Notes under the pieces: generated by a model | Database searches by the model: none | What the model saw: the letters and a program-made list of their open reading frames with translations, nothing else | Told to the model about the DNA's origin: nothing | In this document: positions 26,631 through 35,594 of the stretch, in pieces | Numbering within the stretch: the first letter of the stretch is position 1 | Layout of the letters: each line of letters opens with the position of its first letter | NCBI GenBank assembly: GCA_902557415.1 | Contig: CACEAA010000010.1 | Span: 1-46,115, forward strand | DNA length: 46,115 nt | Origin: an uncultured Pseudomonadota bacterium | GTDB taxonomy: Bacteria; Pseudomonadota; Gammaproteobacteria; Ga0077536 | Direction of reading: 5' to 3' | Position numbers and translations under genes: made by a program

Positions 26631-27230
26631 TTGAATTACTGCAGTAATTGTGGATCGGCAGAGGTTAGTAAATCGGTCCCCGACGGCGACGATCGAGCGC
26701 GTTGGGTTTGTAGCGCCTGCGGGTCAGTGTTTTATCAAAACCCAAAAGTAGTCGCCGGATGTCTTCCTATTTGGGAAGGTCAGGTGCTGTTGTGTAAGCG
26801 AGCTATCGAGCCTAGGCTGGGGTGGTGGACTTTACCTGCAGGTTATATGGAAAACGGAGAAACAATCCTTGAGGCGGCGGTTAGGGAAACGCGTGAAGAA
26901 GCTTGCGCGCGGGTTGAGATATCTCACCTTTTTACTATATTCAGTCTTCCAGAAATCAATCAAATCTACGTAATGTTTCTCGCGGATCTAAGTGGACCAG
27001 ACTTTGCCCCAGGGCTAGAGAGTTTAGAATGTCGATTGTACAAAGAGGAGCGAATTCCTTGGTCCGAGATAGCGTTCCCTACCATTACACATACTCTTCG
27101 TTTTTATTTTGAAGATCTGAAATCTGGATCTTTTTCTCAGCATATTGGAGATTTTCTTCGTCGAGATGGTAAGCTTATAATGCGTCCACAGTTGAAAATT
27201 GATGGAACTGAAATAGTAACGCATTGGTGA
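26631..27230 (+). CDS. Nudix hydrolase with N-terminal zinc ribbon
   Basis: This 199-residue protein begins with a four-cysteine zinc ribbon (CSNC near residue 4, CSAC near residue 27). The Nudix box follows: GYMENGETILEAAVRETREE (residues ~74-93), with the catalytic REx2EE glutamates. The usual Gly after the EE pair is Cys (EEACARV). The family cleaves nucleoside diphosphates linked to other groups; the substrate is not visible. The start is TTG, supported by AAAGGGG six bases upstream. A HIT protein starts 7 bases after its stop, so two nucleotide-metabolising hydrolases are probably made together. Confidence 0.9.
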   Translation: MNYCSNCGSAEVSKSVPDGDDRARWVCSACGSVFYQNPKVVAGCLPIWEGQVLLCKRAIEPRLGWWTLPAGYMENGETILEAAVRETREEACARVEISHLFTIFSLPEINQIYVMFLADLSGPDFAPGLESLECRLYKEERIPWSEIAFPTITHTLRFYFEDLKSGSFSQHIGDFLRRDGKLIMRPQLKIDGTEIVTHW

Positions 27231-27237
27231 AAAGTAC

Positions 27238-27582
27238 ATGACCGAACTTACCTTATTTGAGAAGATTGTGGCTAGAGAAATTCCCGCAGACATCGTATTC
27301 GAAGACGAGCTGTGCATTGCATTCCGGGATATCGCGCCTCAAGCGCCACTACATGTTTTGCTTTGCCCGAAAGTGCCACTCAAGATGCTATCTGAGACCG
27401 TTGATGGAGACGGCGAATTGTTAGGGCATCTCTTCCTAACGGCTCCTCGTGTGGCGCGTTTATTGGGCTATAACGACGGTTTCCGAGTAGTGGTGAATAA
27501 TGGAGCTGATGCGGGACAAACCGTTTTTCATCTGCACTTACACATACTGGCAGGCAGAACATTCGCCTGGCCGCCGGGTTGA
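27238..27582 (+). CDS. HIT-family (HINT-like) nucleotide hydrolase/transferase
   Basis: This 114-residue protein has the histidine triad HLHLHI (residues ~100-105) and the HINT-type ending AGRTFAWPPG. The N-terminus (TLFEKIVAREIPADIVFEDE) and LCPKVPLKMLSE are typical of the HINT branch, which hydrolyses adenosine phosphoramidates. It follows the Nudix gene by 7 bases and converges with rho. Confidence 0.94.
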   Translation: MTELTLFEKIVAREIPADIVFEDELCIAFRDIAPQAPLHVLLCPKVPLKMLSETVDGDGELLGHLFLTAPRVARLLGYNDGFRVVVNNGADAGQTVFHLHLHILAGRTFAWPPG

Positions 27583-27600
27583 TGGTTGTTTGATAAGTGA

Positions 27601-28860
27601 CTAGCGCTTCATAGCGTCAAAGAAGTCCGCATTATTTTTTGTCGCTTTGAATCTTTCGAGTAAGAATTCCATTGCTGCCACTTCTTCCATAGGGTGTAAA
27701 AGTTTTCGTAGAATCCACATTTTTTGAAGTTCATCAGGTTTAGTCAGTATCTCTTCTCGGCGTGTACCCGACCGATTAATATTGACGCTAGGAAAGATAC
27801 GTTTTTCAGCTATCTTACGGTCCAAATGGACCTCCATGTTGCCTGTTCCTTTAAATTCTTCATATATAACGTCATCCATGCGCGAGCCGGTGTCTACTAG
27901 CGCAGTTGCCATGATTGTGAGACTTCCTCCCTCTTCTATGTTCCTCGCCGCACCAAAAAATCGTTTTGGTCGTTGAAGAGCATTTGCATCTACCCCCCCG
28001 GTGAGAACTTTTCCAGAGGAAGGAACAACAGTGTTATATGCCCTCGCTAGGCGGGTTATAGAGTCGAGCAGGATAATTACATCTCTCTTATGCTCTACCA
28101 GACGTTTCGCTTTTTCTATGACCATTTCAGCTACCTGAACATGCCTACTCGCAGGTTCGTCGAAGGTACTAGAAATCACTTCTCCACGCACAGACCGTTG
28201 CATTTCAGTAACTTCCTCAGGCCTTTCATCTATTAACAAAACGATAAGATAGCAATCAGGATGATTAACTCCCAGGGAATGAGCGATACTTTGTAGCATC
28301 ATAGTTTTTCCTGCCTTAGGTGGAGAGATGACTAGTCCTCTCTGGCCTTTTCCTATAGGTGACGCTAAATCAATTATTCTTGGGGTTAGATCTTCAGTAC
28401 TTCCGTTGCCTAGCTCAAGCTGAAGTCGTTCTTGTGGGAATAAAGGTGTTAAATTTTCGAATAGTACTTTATTTTTAGCGTTTTCAGGTGGTTCAAAGTT
28501 AATTTCGCCTACTTTTAAGAGAGCGAAATAGCGTTCCCCATCTTTAGGAGGCCGTATTTTGCCTGATATAGTATCACCGGTCCGAAGGCTGAAGCGCCTA
28601 ATTTGACTCGGAGAAACGTAGATATCATCAGCCCCAGCAAGATAGGACGAATCAGCCGTTCGAAGGAAACCAAATCCATCTTGTAAGATTTCTAAAACAC
28701 CATCACCAGAAATATCTTCCCCTTTTTTTGCTTGGGATTTCAATATACTGAAGATAAGATCTTGCTTTCTTGAACGCCCGATGCCATCTATGCCCATTTC
28801 TTCGGTAAGGACCAACAATTCTGACGCAGTTTTTTGTTTTAATTCGGTAAGATTCATCAT
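27601..28860 (-). CDS. rho: Transcription termination factor Rho
   Basis: This is a 419-residue hexameric RNA helicase, the same length as E. coli Rho. The N-terminal RNA-binding domain contains [12 protein letters not shown] and the [12 protein letters not shown] motif. The ATPase domain has the Walker [11 protein letters not shown] (residues ~180-190), the Walker B region [16 protein letters not shown], the Q-loop [18 protein letters not shown] and the R-loop [11 protein letters not shown]. No insertion between domains is seen. It lies downstream of trxA on the same strand, with a 199-base gap in which I recognise no RNA element. The trxA-rho/rhlB layout is conserved in gammaproteobacteria. 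Confidence 0.98.
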   Translation of the reverse strand: MMNLTELKQKTASELLVLTEEMGIDGIGRSRKQDLIFSILKSQAKKGEDISGDGVLEILQDGFGFLRTADSSYLAGADDIYVSPSQIRRFSLRTGDTISGKIRPPKDGERYFALLKVGEINFEPPENAKNKVLFENLTPLFPQERLQLELGNGSTEDLTPRIIDLASPIGKGQRGLVISPPKAGKTMMLQSIAHSLGVNHPDCYLIVLLIDERPEEVTEMQRSVRGEVISSTFDEPASRHVQVAEMVIEKAKRLVEHKRDVIILLDSITRLARAYNTVVPSSGKVLTGGVDANALQRPKRFFGAARNIEEGGSLTIMATALVDTGSRMDDVIYEEFKGTGNMEVHLDRKIAEKRIFPSVNINRSGTRREEILTKPDELQKMWILRKLLHPMEEVAAMEFLLERFKATKNNADFFDAMKR

Positions 28861-29059
28861 GAGGTTTTCGTGGATTACATAAGTTGTTTAGATATAAGAA
28901 TTTCAGAATGCCCCAGTGTCGGAATGCGCATTATGAGTTGTTTTGGGGTGCTTGAATGCAGATTTGCACACTAGCTGAATAGGCACCTTAACATGACAAT
29001 TATTTCTAGTCTAGCCCCGACGACAATATATTACTCAGCTATTGACATGCCAAGTCGAC

Positions 29060-29386
29060 TTACAAATTTTGGTCTATGAACTCGCTCAACTGGCTCTTAG
29101 ATAACGCCCCAATTTGGGTCGCCACAATGTCTCCATCCTTGAAAAGCATTAAGCATGGTATACTTCTAATACCATATTTTTGCGCAGTCTCTGCATTTTG
29201 ATCGACATCTAGTTTCGCAATTTTCAATTTGTCAGCGTATTCCGACGCAACCTCGTCTAGAATAGGTGCAATCATTTTGCATGGTCCGCACCATTCGGCC
29301 CAGTAGTCTACTAATACGGGCGCGTTGGATTGCAGAACATCTGATTCGAAAGAATCATCGGTAACATGAATTAATTGTTCGCTCAT
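29060..29386 (-). CDS. trxA: Thioredoxin
   Basis: This is a 108-residue thioredoxin with the redox motif WCGPCK (residues ~32-37) and the cis-Pro loop [11 protein letters not shown]. It reduces protein disulfides in the cytoplasm and is the usual reductant for MsrA, whose gene is in this window as a UppP fusion. It is divergent from rhlB and upstream of rho. Confidence 0.97.
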   Translation of the reverse strand: MSEQLIHVTDDSFESDVLQSNAPVLVDYWAEWCGPCKMIAPILDEVASEYADKLKIAKLDVDQNAETAQKYGIRSIPCLMLFKDGDIVATQIGALSKSQLSEFIDQNL

Positions 29387-29486
29387 TGTAGGTCTAGTAT
29401 TCCTTTTGATTGTTGAGAGGCCATCGCCAAATGAACTTAAGTATTAGCTAGGGTAAGCTTAAAGAACTAAAGGCAAATATAATCCT

Positions 29487-30923
29487 ATGAATTCATACTC
29501 AATCATTCAAGTCTTTTGTGTTGTTATTTTTTCGTTTTTAGGGCTGAAGGTCTTTCGGTCCCTGCGAAAGTCCGATACTAGGTCAAAAAAGGTAGCTAAT
29601 CGCAGAGGGCGCAAGAGACGAGTTAGTGCGTCGGTTTCATCGAGTGTTAAAACCACCACCACGACAGTTGGGGTGGAGGGGAAGAACGACAATGATCTGT
29701 CTCATGTGCGTTTTGATGAGCTAGGTCTTGACCCAAGGCTTTTGAGAGGTATTGAAGATGCGGGTTTTAAATTTTGTACGCCTATTCAGGCGAGATCGCT
29801 GCCATCCCTGTTGAGAAATGAAGACATTGCGGGCCAGGCTCAGACTGGGACAGGCAAAACTGCGGCTTATTTGCTAGCTACCATGCATCGTTTATTCAAA
29901 GGGTCGGACAGGGGCAATATTCCTACTACGCGACTTCAGGCTAGCCCGCGAGCTTTGATTTTGGCGCCTACTCGAGAGTTGGCTATACAGATCAAGAAAG
30001 ACGCAGATGTTCTAGGAACTTATACAGGATTCAAGTTGGCTTTGATCTATGGTGGTGTGGATTACGAAAAGCAACGGAAAATTCTACAGACGGGAGCTGA
30101 TATCATTATAGGAACGCCCGGAAGAATAATAGATTTTTATAAACAAAATGTCTTTTCTCTGAATTATATTGAAGCCTTAGTTTTGGATGAGGCGGACCGC
30201 ATGTTTGATCTGGGTTTTATTAAAGATTTGCGTTTTCTTCTAAGGCGGATGCCGCACCCTTCGAAGAGACTAAATATGCTCTATTCGGCAACACTCTCTC
30301 ACAGAGTGAACGAGTTAGCGTATGAATACATGAATACGCCGAAGTTAGTTGAGATTGTTTCGGAAACTCGAGCTGCGAGTAAAATTTCTCAGGTACTTTA
30401 CCACGTAAGCTCGGACGAAAAAATTAGCCTGTTGGTGGGTTTGCTTAATGCCCAAAAGCCATTTCGAACGATAATTTTTGCGAATACTAAGCGGGTGGTA
30501 AGCTTACTTGTTGCTTACTTGAATTGTAACGGTTATCAGGCGCGAGCTCTATCAGGTGATGTGGAGCAGGCAAAACGCCAGAGATTAATAGATGATTTTA
30601 AGATTGGTAAAATAGACGTAGTTGTTGCTACCGATGTGGCGGCTCGCGGGTTGCATATTCCGGATGTCACACATGTAGTTAATTATGATTTGCCTAATCA
30701 ATGTGAAGATTACGTGCATAGAATTGGCAGGACTGCTAGAGCAGGAGCCAGTGGGGACGCTATTAGCTTAGCTTGTGAGGAATATGTTTTCTCACTGCAA
30801 AGCATTGAGGAATATATCGGTCACAAGATTTTGGTGGAGCAAGTCAATGAGTGCTTACTTCCTGATTTAATAAAACCTGTATTTAAAGATCGCAAATATC
30901 CCAAACATAGAAAAAATCATTAA
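29487..30923 (+). CDS. rhlB: DEAD-box RNA helicase RhlB-like, with an N-terminal membrane helix
   Basis: This 478-residue protein has the complete DEAD-box core: the Q-motif FCTPIQ, Walker A AQTGTGKTAA, PTRELAIQ, TPGRI, DEADRMFDLGF, SAT, ARGLHIPDVTHVVNYDLP and HRIGRTARAG. RhlB unwinds structured RNA in the degradosome. The conserved core begins near residue 73. Before it comes a strongly hydrophobic segment (residues ~4-22, IIQVFCVVIFSFLGLKVF) and a basic Ser/Thr-rich linker, so this helicase may be membrane-anchored. No later ATG exists before the core, so a shorter form would need GTG or TTG. The context, divergent from trxA-rho, supports the RhlB identity. Confidence 0.9.
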   Translation: MNSYSIIQVFCVVIFSFLGLKVFRSLRKSDTRSKKVANRRGRKRRVSASVSSSVKTTTTTVGVEGKNDNDLSHVRFDELGLDPRLLRGIEDAGFKFCTPIQARSLPSLLRNEDIAGQAQTGTGKTAAYLLATMHRLFKGSDRGNIPTTRLQASPRALILAPTRELAIQIKKDADVLGTYTGFKLALIYGGVDYEKQRKILQTGADIIIGTPGRIIDFYKQNVFSLNYIEALVLDEADRMFDLGFIKDLRFLLRRMPHPSKRLNMLYSATLSHRVNELAYEYMNTPKLVEIVSETRAASKISQVLYHVSSDEKISLLVGLLNAQKPFRTIIFANTKRVVSLLVAYLNCNGYQARALSGDVEQAKRQRLIDDFKIGKIDVVVATDVAARGLHIPDVTHVVNYDLPNQCEDYVHRIGRTARAGASGDAISLACEEYVFSLQSIEEYIGHKILVEQVNECLLPDLIKPVFKDRKYPKHRKNH

Positions 30924-31002
30924 CGAGAATATTATAAAAACCTTATTATACGCCACGTTTCTTGGTTACAATGTAGTACTCGTCGGTTAGGCTAAGGACG
31001 CG

Positions 31003-31131
31003 ATGGAAAAATATAAACTAGTTCCCGTAATGGTGTTTTTATTAGTTGTAATATGGTCCTGCGGCCAAAAAGGGGAGCTTTATATTCCCAAAAATGATAG
31101 TAACAGCTACATTCTTGATGCTCACCCGTAG
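31003..31131 (+). CDS. lptM: LptM (YifL) small lipoprotein
   Basis: This 42-residue reading frame has a basic start (MEKYK), a hydrophobic segment (LVPVMVFLLVVI) and a lipobox ending WSC with Cys20. It continues CGQKGELYIPKND, which matches the LptM signature CGxKGPLYxP. LptM helps mature the LptD/E lipopolysaccharide translocon in the outer membrane. Its place directly upstream of lysA (36 bases) is the conserved gammaproteobacterial position, so the assignment is firm despite its size. Confidence 0.88.
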   Translation: MEKYKLVPVMVFLLVVIWSCGQKGELYIPKNDSNSYILDAHP

Positions 31132-31167
31132 CCTTCTGATTGAACTTAACCTTGCTTGTAGAGACAA

Positions 31168-32427
31168 ATGAAATCAGAATTTTTGAAATATTATAATAAG
31201 CGGTTGCACCTCGAAGATATTGATTTGGGTGAAATAGCGGGCGAAGTAGGAACTCCTTGTTACGTATATTCGCGACGGTCGTTTGAGCAAGCATGGCATC
31301 AGTACAATAGCGCTTTTAAGGAGAGGGCACATCGTATTTGTTATGCGGTAAAAGCAAACGACAACTTATCGATTTTGAAGGCTTTGGCCCTCATTGGATC
31401 AGACTTTGACGTAGTATCCATCGGCGAGCTCCATAAAGTCACAGCTGCTGGTGGCAATCCAGCAGGTGTAGTTTTTTCCGGAGTTGGGAAAACTAGAGGT
31501 GAAATCACTGACGCGCTAAAAGCTGGAATAGGTTGTATTAATTTAGAATCTTGTGAAGAGTTTGAACGGCTAGAAAGCGTGGCAGCCAGTTTGGGTGCGT
31601 GTGTGAATGTCGCCGTGAGAGTGAATCCCAACGTTGACCCAAAAACTCATCCTTATATTTCTACCGGTTTAAAAGACAGTAAGTTTGGAGTACCTATTGA
31701 TGACGCACGAGAATTATATCAGAGGATTTCTGCATCTAAATGGCTAAACCCGTCGGGTATTGCTTGTCACATAGGCTCTCAGATAACTAGCGTCGATCCG
31801 ATAATTGAAGCTGTGAGGCATGTTGTTGATTTAGCCCTAGGTCTTAAAGTTATTGGGATAAAAATCACTAATATCGATGTAGGTGGGGGATTAGGTATAG
31901 ATTATGCCGGTGAGACGCCGCCCACAATTAAAGAACTCGTAGATGGGCTATGTCAAACTGTGCCGGAAGAGTTCAAATTAGTTTTAGAGCCTGGTCGTTC
32001 GATTGTCGGTCCAGCAGGACTAATGCTTACTCGAGTAGAATTTATTAAGAAGACGAAAGATAAAAATTTTGTGATCGTAGACGCGGGTATGAATGACTTA
32101 TTGCGGCCTGCTTTGTATGATGGTTGGCACGATGTATTGACTCATTGTGAGAATCTATCTGGTGTCGAAGGCGAAATTTGTGATGTGGTGGGTCCGATTT
32201 GCGAGACCGGAGATACACTTGCTAAAAATCGCCGACTGCTTGTGTCTGAAGGAGATCTATTAGCTGTCGTCGATTGCGGAGCCTATGGAGCTGTTATGGG
32301 ATCGAACTATAATGCTCGTTTGAGATGCGCCGAAGTTCTCGTCGATGAATCGTCTTACAGCGTTGTGCGCCGACGTCAGACGTTCGATAGTTTAATTAGC
32401 GATGAGAAAGACGTACTAATTACTTGA
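31168..32427 (+). CDS. lysA: Diaminopimelate decarboxylase LysA
   Basis: LysA converts meso-diaminopimelate to lysine. This 419-residue PLP enzyme of the alanine racemase-fold group has the PLP Lys in YAVKANDN (about residue 53), SKFGV, the HIGSQ motif, the phosphate-binding GGGLG, EPGRS, and the active-site CxxGD-like segment CETGDTLA near residue 350. The length is normal. Upstream lptM is as expected, but dapF, usually the next gene, is absent; glnA follows after the promoter region. Confidence 0.97.
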   Translation: MKSEFLKYYNKRLHLEDIDLGEIAGEVGTPCYVYSRRSFEQAWHQYNSAFKERAHRICYAVKANDNLSILKALALIGSDFDVVSIGELHKVTAAGGNPAGVVFSGVGKTRGEITDALKAGIGCINLESCEEFERLESVAASLGACVNVAVRVNPNVDPKTHPYISTGLKDSKFGVPIDDARELYQRISASKWLNPSGIACHIGSQITSVDPIIEAVRHVVDLALGLKVIGIKITNIDVGGGLGIDYAGETPPTIKELVDGLCQTVPEEFKLVLEPGRSIVGPAGLMLTRVEFIKKTKDKNFVIVDAGMNDLLRPALYDGWHDVLTHCENLSGVEGEICDVVGPICETGDTLAKNRRLLVSEGDLLAVVDCGAYGAVMGSNYNARLRCAEVLVDESSYSVVRRRQTFDSLISDEKDVLIT

Positions 32428-32428
32428 T

Positions 32429-32445
32429 TGCACCAAAATAGAACA
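32429..32445 (+). promoter_or_regulatory. NtrC binding site 1 upstream of glnA
   Basis: The sequence is TGCACCAAAATAGAACA. Its first 13 bases are identical to the NtrC-type palindrome at the head of ntrB (34195-34211), and the left half matches the NtrC consensus TGCACC. The right half is degenerate. The site centre is 32 bases from site 2 and about 117 bases before the estimated sigma-54 start. Confidence 0.68.
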
Positions 32446-32460
32446 TCATATCATAAAAAA

Positions 32461-32477
32461 CGCACTATTTTAGATCA
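32461..32477 (-). promoter_or_regulatory. NtrC binding site 2 upstream of glnA
   Basis: Read on the minus strand this is TGATCTAAAATAGTGCG. It shares the AAAATAGTGC half with the ntrB-head site (13 of 17 positions). It sits three helical turns from site 1, the same spacing as the paired NtrC enhancer sites at E. coli glnAp2, and lies about 85 bases before the estimated start point. Confidence 0.55.
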
Positions 32478-32527
32478 TATAGGTGGCTTTAATTCCGTTT
32501 AATGGGCTTAATTCGGTTGATCTGAAG

Positions 32528-32543
32528 TGGCACGTCTTGTGCA
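32528..32543 (+). promoter_or_regulatory. Sigma-54 (RpoN) promoter of glnA
   Basis: TGGCACGTCTTGTGCA matches the sigma-54 consensus TGGCACGNNNNTTGCA at all but one informative position, with the GG (-24) and GC (-12) elements exactly 12 bases apart. Transcription should start near 32554, about 40 bases before the glnA ATG. Two NtrC-type sites lie upstream and ntrBC lies downstream. Confidence 0.85.
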
Positions 32544-32594
32544 TGTATTTACATAAAATATTTAGTTACTTTATTCAAGTTGGAGAAAATTCAA

Positions 32595-34022
32595 ATGTCG
32601 GTGGAAAATGTTTTAAAAACTATAAAAGATGAAGATGTAGTATTCGTAGATGTACGTTTTACAGATACTAAAGGCAAAGAGCAACACGTAACCGTTCCCG
32701 CACGAGAAGTTAACGAAGATTTTTTTAAATCTGGAAAAATGTTCGATGGTTCCTCAATCTCTGGTTGGAAGGATATCAACGAGTCGGATATGATTTTGAT
32801 GCCCGATGCATCGACTGGGGTAATGGACCCATTTTTTGAGGAGAAAACTTATAATATTCGTTGTGATGTAGTCGAGCCGTCGACAGGAGAAGGTTATGAG
32901 CGTTGTCCGAGATCAGCAGCAAAAAGAGCAGAGGCGTATTTAAAAGACTCTGGTATAGGGGACACAGCCTATTTTGGCCCCGAACCAGAGTTTTTTGTTT
33001 TCGATGATGTAAAATATAACAATGATATGAAAGGTGCGGGATTCAGTATTGATGCTGATGAAGCGGATTGGAACTCTAGTAAATCCTATGAGGATGGAAA
33101 TACTGGACACCGTCCCGGTGTCAAAGGCGGCTATTTCCCAGTGCCTCCAGTAGATTCACTTCAAGATATAAGATCTACCATGTGTTTGGTGATGGAAGAA
33201 ATGGGCGTAGAGACTGAAGTCCATCATCATGAGGTGGCAACCGCCGGACAGTGCGAGATAGGAACTAAATTTGATACGTTAGTAAAAAGGGCTGATGCGA
33301 ATCAAATACTTAAGTATTGTGTTCATAATGTGGCACATGGTTACGGGAAAACGGCTACTTTCATGCCGAAGCCGTTGGTCGGTGATAATGGCAATGGTAT
33401 GCATGTGCATCAATCTATCAGCAAAGACGGTAAAAATTTATTTGCTGGAGATGGTTACGGTAATCTTTCAGAAACGGCGCTTTACTACATTGGGGGCATA
33501 ATAAAGCATGCTCGTGCAATTAATGCTTTTTCTAACGCTAGTACTAATAGCTATAAAAGATTGGTACCTGGTTTCGAGGCGCCTACCTTTCTAGCCTATT
33601 CCGCGCGCAATAGATCTGCTTCGGTCAGGATACCTTGGGTCGATAGTGAAAAAGCTCGAAGAATTGAGGTTAGATTTCCCGATTCGGCTGGCAATCCTTA
33701 CTTCACGTTTACCGCCTTATTAATGGCCGGCCTTGATGGCATAAAGAATAAAATTCATCCTGGTGATCCGCAGGACAGGGATTTGTATGCTCTTGAGAGT
33801 GACGAATTAACGGGGCTTCCTATCGGTGAAGCGATTCCTACGGTATGCTTTTCGCTACATGAAGCTTTGACCGCTTTAGATGCTGACCGGGAATTCTTGA
33901 AGGCTGGAAACGTGCTCTCTGATGATGCGATAGATGCCTATATTTCTCTGAAAATGGAGGAAGTAACAGCGTTGCGGATGTCTACTCACCCGAAAGAGTT
34001 TGATATGTATTATAGCGTGTAA
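32595..34022 (+). CDS. glnA: Glutamine synthetase, type I (GlnA)
   Basis: GlnA makes glutamine from glutamate, ammonia and ATP. From the ATG at 32595 it has 475 residues, the usual length, starting [15 protein letters not shown]. An in-frame TTG at 32580 would add five residues but overlaps the Shine-Dalgarno (GGAG, nine bases before the ATG), so it is rejected. Landmarks are [21 protein letters not shown], the ATP-binding segment [16 protein letters not shown], and the [10 protein letters not shown] active-site loop. Tyr398 in DRDLYAL corresponds to the adenylylation site, so GlnE control is expected. It has a sigma-54 promoter with NtrC sites and a strong terminator before ntrB. Confidence 0.98.
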   Translation: MSVENVLKTIKDEDVVFVDVRFTDTKGKEQHVTVPAREVNEDFFKSGKMFDGSSISGWKDINESDMILMPDASTGVMDPFFEEKTYNIRCDVVEPSTGEGYERCPRSAAKRAEAYLKDSGIGDTAYFGPEPEFFVFDDVKYNNDMKGAGFSIDADEADWNSSKSYEDGNTGHRPGVKGGYFPVPPVDSLQDIRSTMCLVMEEMGVETEVHHHEVATAGQCEIGTKFDTLVKRADANQILKYCVHNVAHGYGKTATFMPKPLVGDNGNGMHVHQSISKDGKNLFAGDGYGNLSETALYYIGGIIKHARAINAFSNASTNSYKRLVPGFEAPTFLAYSARNRSASVRIPWVDSEKARRIEVRFPDSAGNPYFTFTALLMAGLDGIKNKIHPGDPQDRDLYALESDELTGLPIGEAIPTVCFSLHEALTALDADREFLKAGNVLSDDAIDAYISLKMEEVTALRMSTHPKEFDMYYSV

Positions 34023-34042
34023 CCCACTTGAGAGAGTTAATT

Positions 34043-34068
34043 AAGCCCCCTTCTGGGGGCTTTTTTTT
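34043..34068 (+). terminator. Rho-independent terminator after glnA
   Basis: AAGCCCCC and GGGGGCTT form an 8-bp stem around a TTCT loop, followed by eight T. It begins 21 bases after the glnA stop and should limit read-through into ntrBC. Confidence 0.93.
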
Positions 34069-34193
34069 AGTAGTTTTCTGTCATGGTCTAATTCTTGCTT
34101 TATATTATTAAGGAAATAATTTTTGCATCTAAACAAATAGCAACTTATCGAAAGGTATAAATTTTTATGAAGTTGTGGACTGCAGGTGACTAA

Positions 34194-35291
34194 ATGCACC
34201 AAAATAGTGCAATGAAGCGTAAACAAAGTACTAATTTAGATGATCTAGATTTGCTGAGTGTTATGGCTACTTCAGTTTTAGTAGTCAATTCGACGCTAGA
34301 GGTTTTGACCTTGAATGCCTCTGCGCAAAATCTTTTTGCTTTGAGTGAGGCTAAGCTTAAAGGTCGTTGTTTAATAGACTTGTTCCCACAAGGATTAGCT
34401 TTAGAAAAAGCGGCTCAACGAGCTTTAAGTGAAGAGCGTTCCTTCATGGAGCGCGGGGTCTACCTAGGGATATATCTGTCGGAAAAATTGTTTGTAGATT
34501 GTAGCGTCATGCCTATATGGCTCGAAGAAGGTCCTCCGGACGTTGTTTTGATAGAAATGACTAATGTAGCTCGGCACCGCAATATACAGCGTGAAGGCCA
34601 AATGCTTATCCAAAATTATGCGGCAAGCGCTTTTACTCAAGGATTGGCGCATGAAATCAAAAATCCCCTCGGCGGTATCCGCGGCGCAGCCCAACTTTTA
34701 GAGAGAGAACTGGCGAGTAAGACGCTAGCCGAATATACCCAAGTAATTATAGGTGAAGCGGATAGATTGCGGTTACTCGTTGATAGGATGTTGGAACCGG
34801 CGGGTCAGCTAGATGTTAAAGAAATCAACATACACGAAGTCTTGGAGCATGTTCGGTTGATAGTAGATTCGGAACACGGGGCACAGATTTCAATATTAGA
34901 TGATTATGATCCCAGTTTACCTCTGATAAAAGCTGATAGGGACAAATTGATTCAGGCTCTTCTAAATATTGTGCGTAATGCTGCACAGGCGGTTTTTCCT
35001 ATGAGAGGACATGTAACTTTAAGGACCCGCGTGCAGCGAAAATTCACAATTGGTTCGAAGCTACATAGGTTAGTTTTGGTGATACAGATTATCGACAATG
35101 GGCCTGGTATCGATCCGGAATTAGGGACATCTATATTCTACCCTCTAGTTACAGGTAGACCGGAGGGGACTGGTTTAGGTCTCCCCACAGCTCAATCTCT
35201 CATTCAGAGACAGGGTGGACTAGTGGGTTTTGAAAGTGAAGTAGGTAAAACAGTATTTTCGGTTTGGTTACCGCTAGGAGAGTTAAAATGA
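34194..35291 (+). CDS. ntrB: Nitrogen regulation sensor histidine kinase NtrB (GlnL)
   Basis: NtrB phosphorylates and dephosphorylates NtrC in response to PII. This cytoplasmic 365-residue kinase has an N-terminal PAS-like domain (residues ~20-125), the H-box LAHEIKNPLGG with His153, the N-box IVRNAAQA, and the ATP-lid motifs DNGPGID and GTGLGLP. The ATG at 34194 has a good AGGTGA Shine-Dalgarno. A second ATG at 34212 has none. The first six codons are made of an NtrC operator. The stop overlaps the ntrC start as ATGA, so the two genes are translationally coupled. Confidence 0.95.
   Translation: MHQNSAMKRKQSTNLDDLDLLSVMATSVLVVNSTLEVLTLNASAQNLFALSEAKLKGRCLIDLFPQGLALEKAAQRALSEERSFMERGVYLGIYLSEKLFVDCSVMPIWLEEGPPDVVLIEMTNVARHRNIQREGQMLIQNYAASAFTQGLAHEIKNPLGGIRGAAQLLERELASKTLAEYTQVIIGEADRLRLLVDRMLEPAGQLDVKEINIHEVLEHVRLIVDSEHGAQISILDDYDPSLPLIKADRDKLIQALLNIVRNAAQAVFPMRGHVTLRTRVQRKFTIGSKLHRLVLVIQIIDNGPGIDPELGTSIFYPLVTGRPEGTGLGLPTAQSLIQRQGGLVGFESEVGKTVFSVWLPLGELK
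34195..34211 (+). promoter_or_regulatory. NtrC operator overlapping the ntrB start codon
   Basis: TGCACCAAAATAGTGCA has perfect 5-bp inverted arms (TGCAC/GTGCA) and matches the NtrC consensus closely. It begins one base into the ATG at 34194 and covers codons 1-6. In E. coli NtrC represses the glnL promoter from a comparable site, so autoregulation of ntrBC is the likely function. Here the site lies in the start of the coding region. Confidence 0.78.
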
Positions 35292-35594
35292 TTTCATCGC
35301 AGGATGTTTGGATTGTTGATGATGATAGAGCCATCAGATGGGTTTTGGAGAGAGCGTTGAGCAAAGAACAAGTAACGACTCGAAGCTTTGAAACCGCCGA
35401 CGATGCGCTAAAGATACTAGATGTTGAAGAACCCTCTGTGGTCATTACCGATGTTAGGATGCCAGGCGAGAGTGGGTTAAGTTTGCTAGCAAGTTTGCGT
35501 GAAAATTTCCCTAAAGTTCCAGTGATAGTGATGACCGCATATGGTGATTTAGATCACGCGGTAGCAGCTTTTCAGGGGGGGGGCATTCGAATAT

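Noticed and set aside
28861-29059. A rho leader RNA or regulatory hairpin between trxA and rho
   Set aside because: I could find no convincing stem, leader peptide or terminator in this stretch.
32580-32594. TTG start for glnA adding MEKIQ
   Set aside because: These bases form the Shine-Dalgarno for the ATG at 32595, and the family N-terminus begins there.
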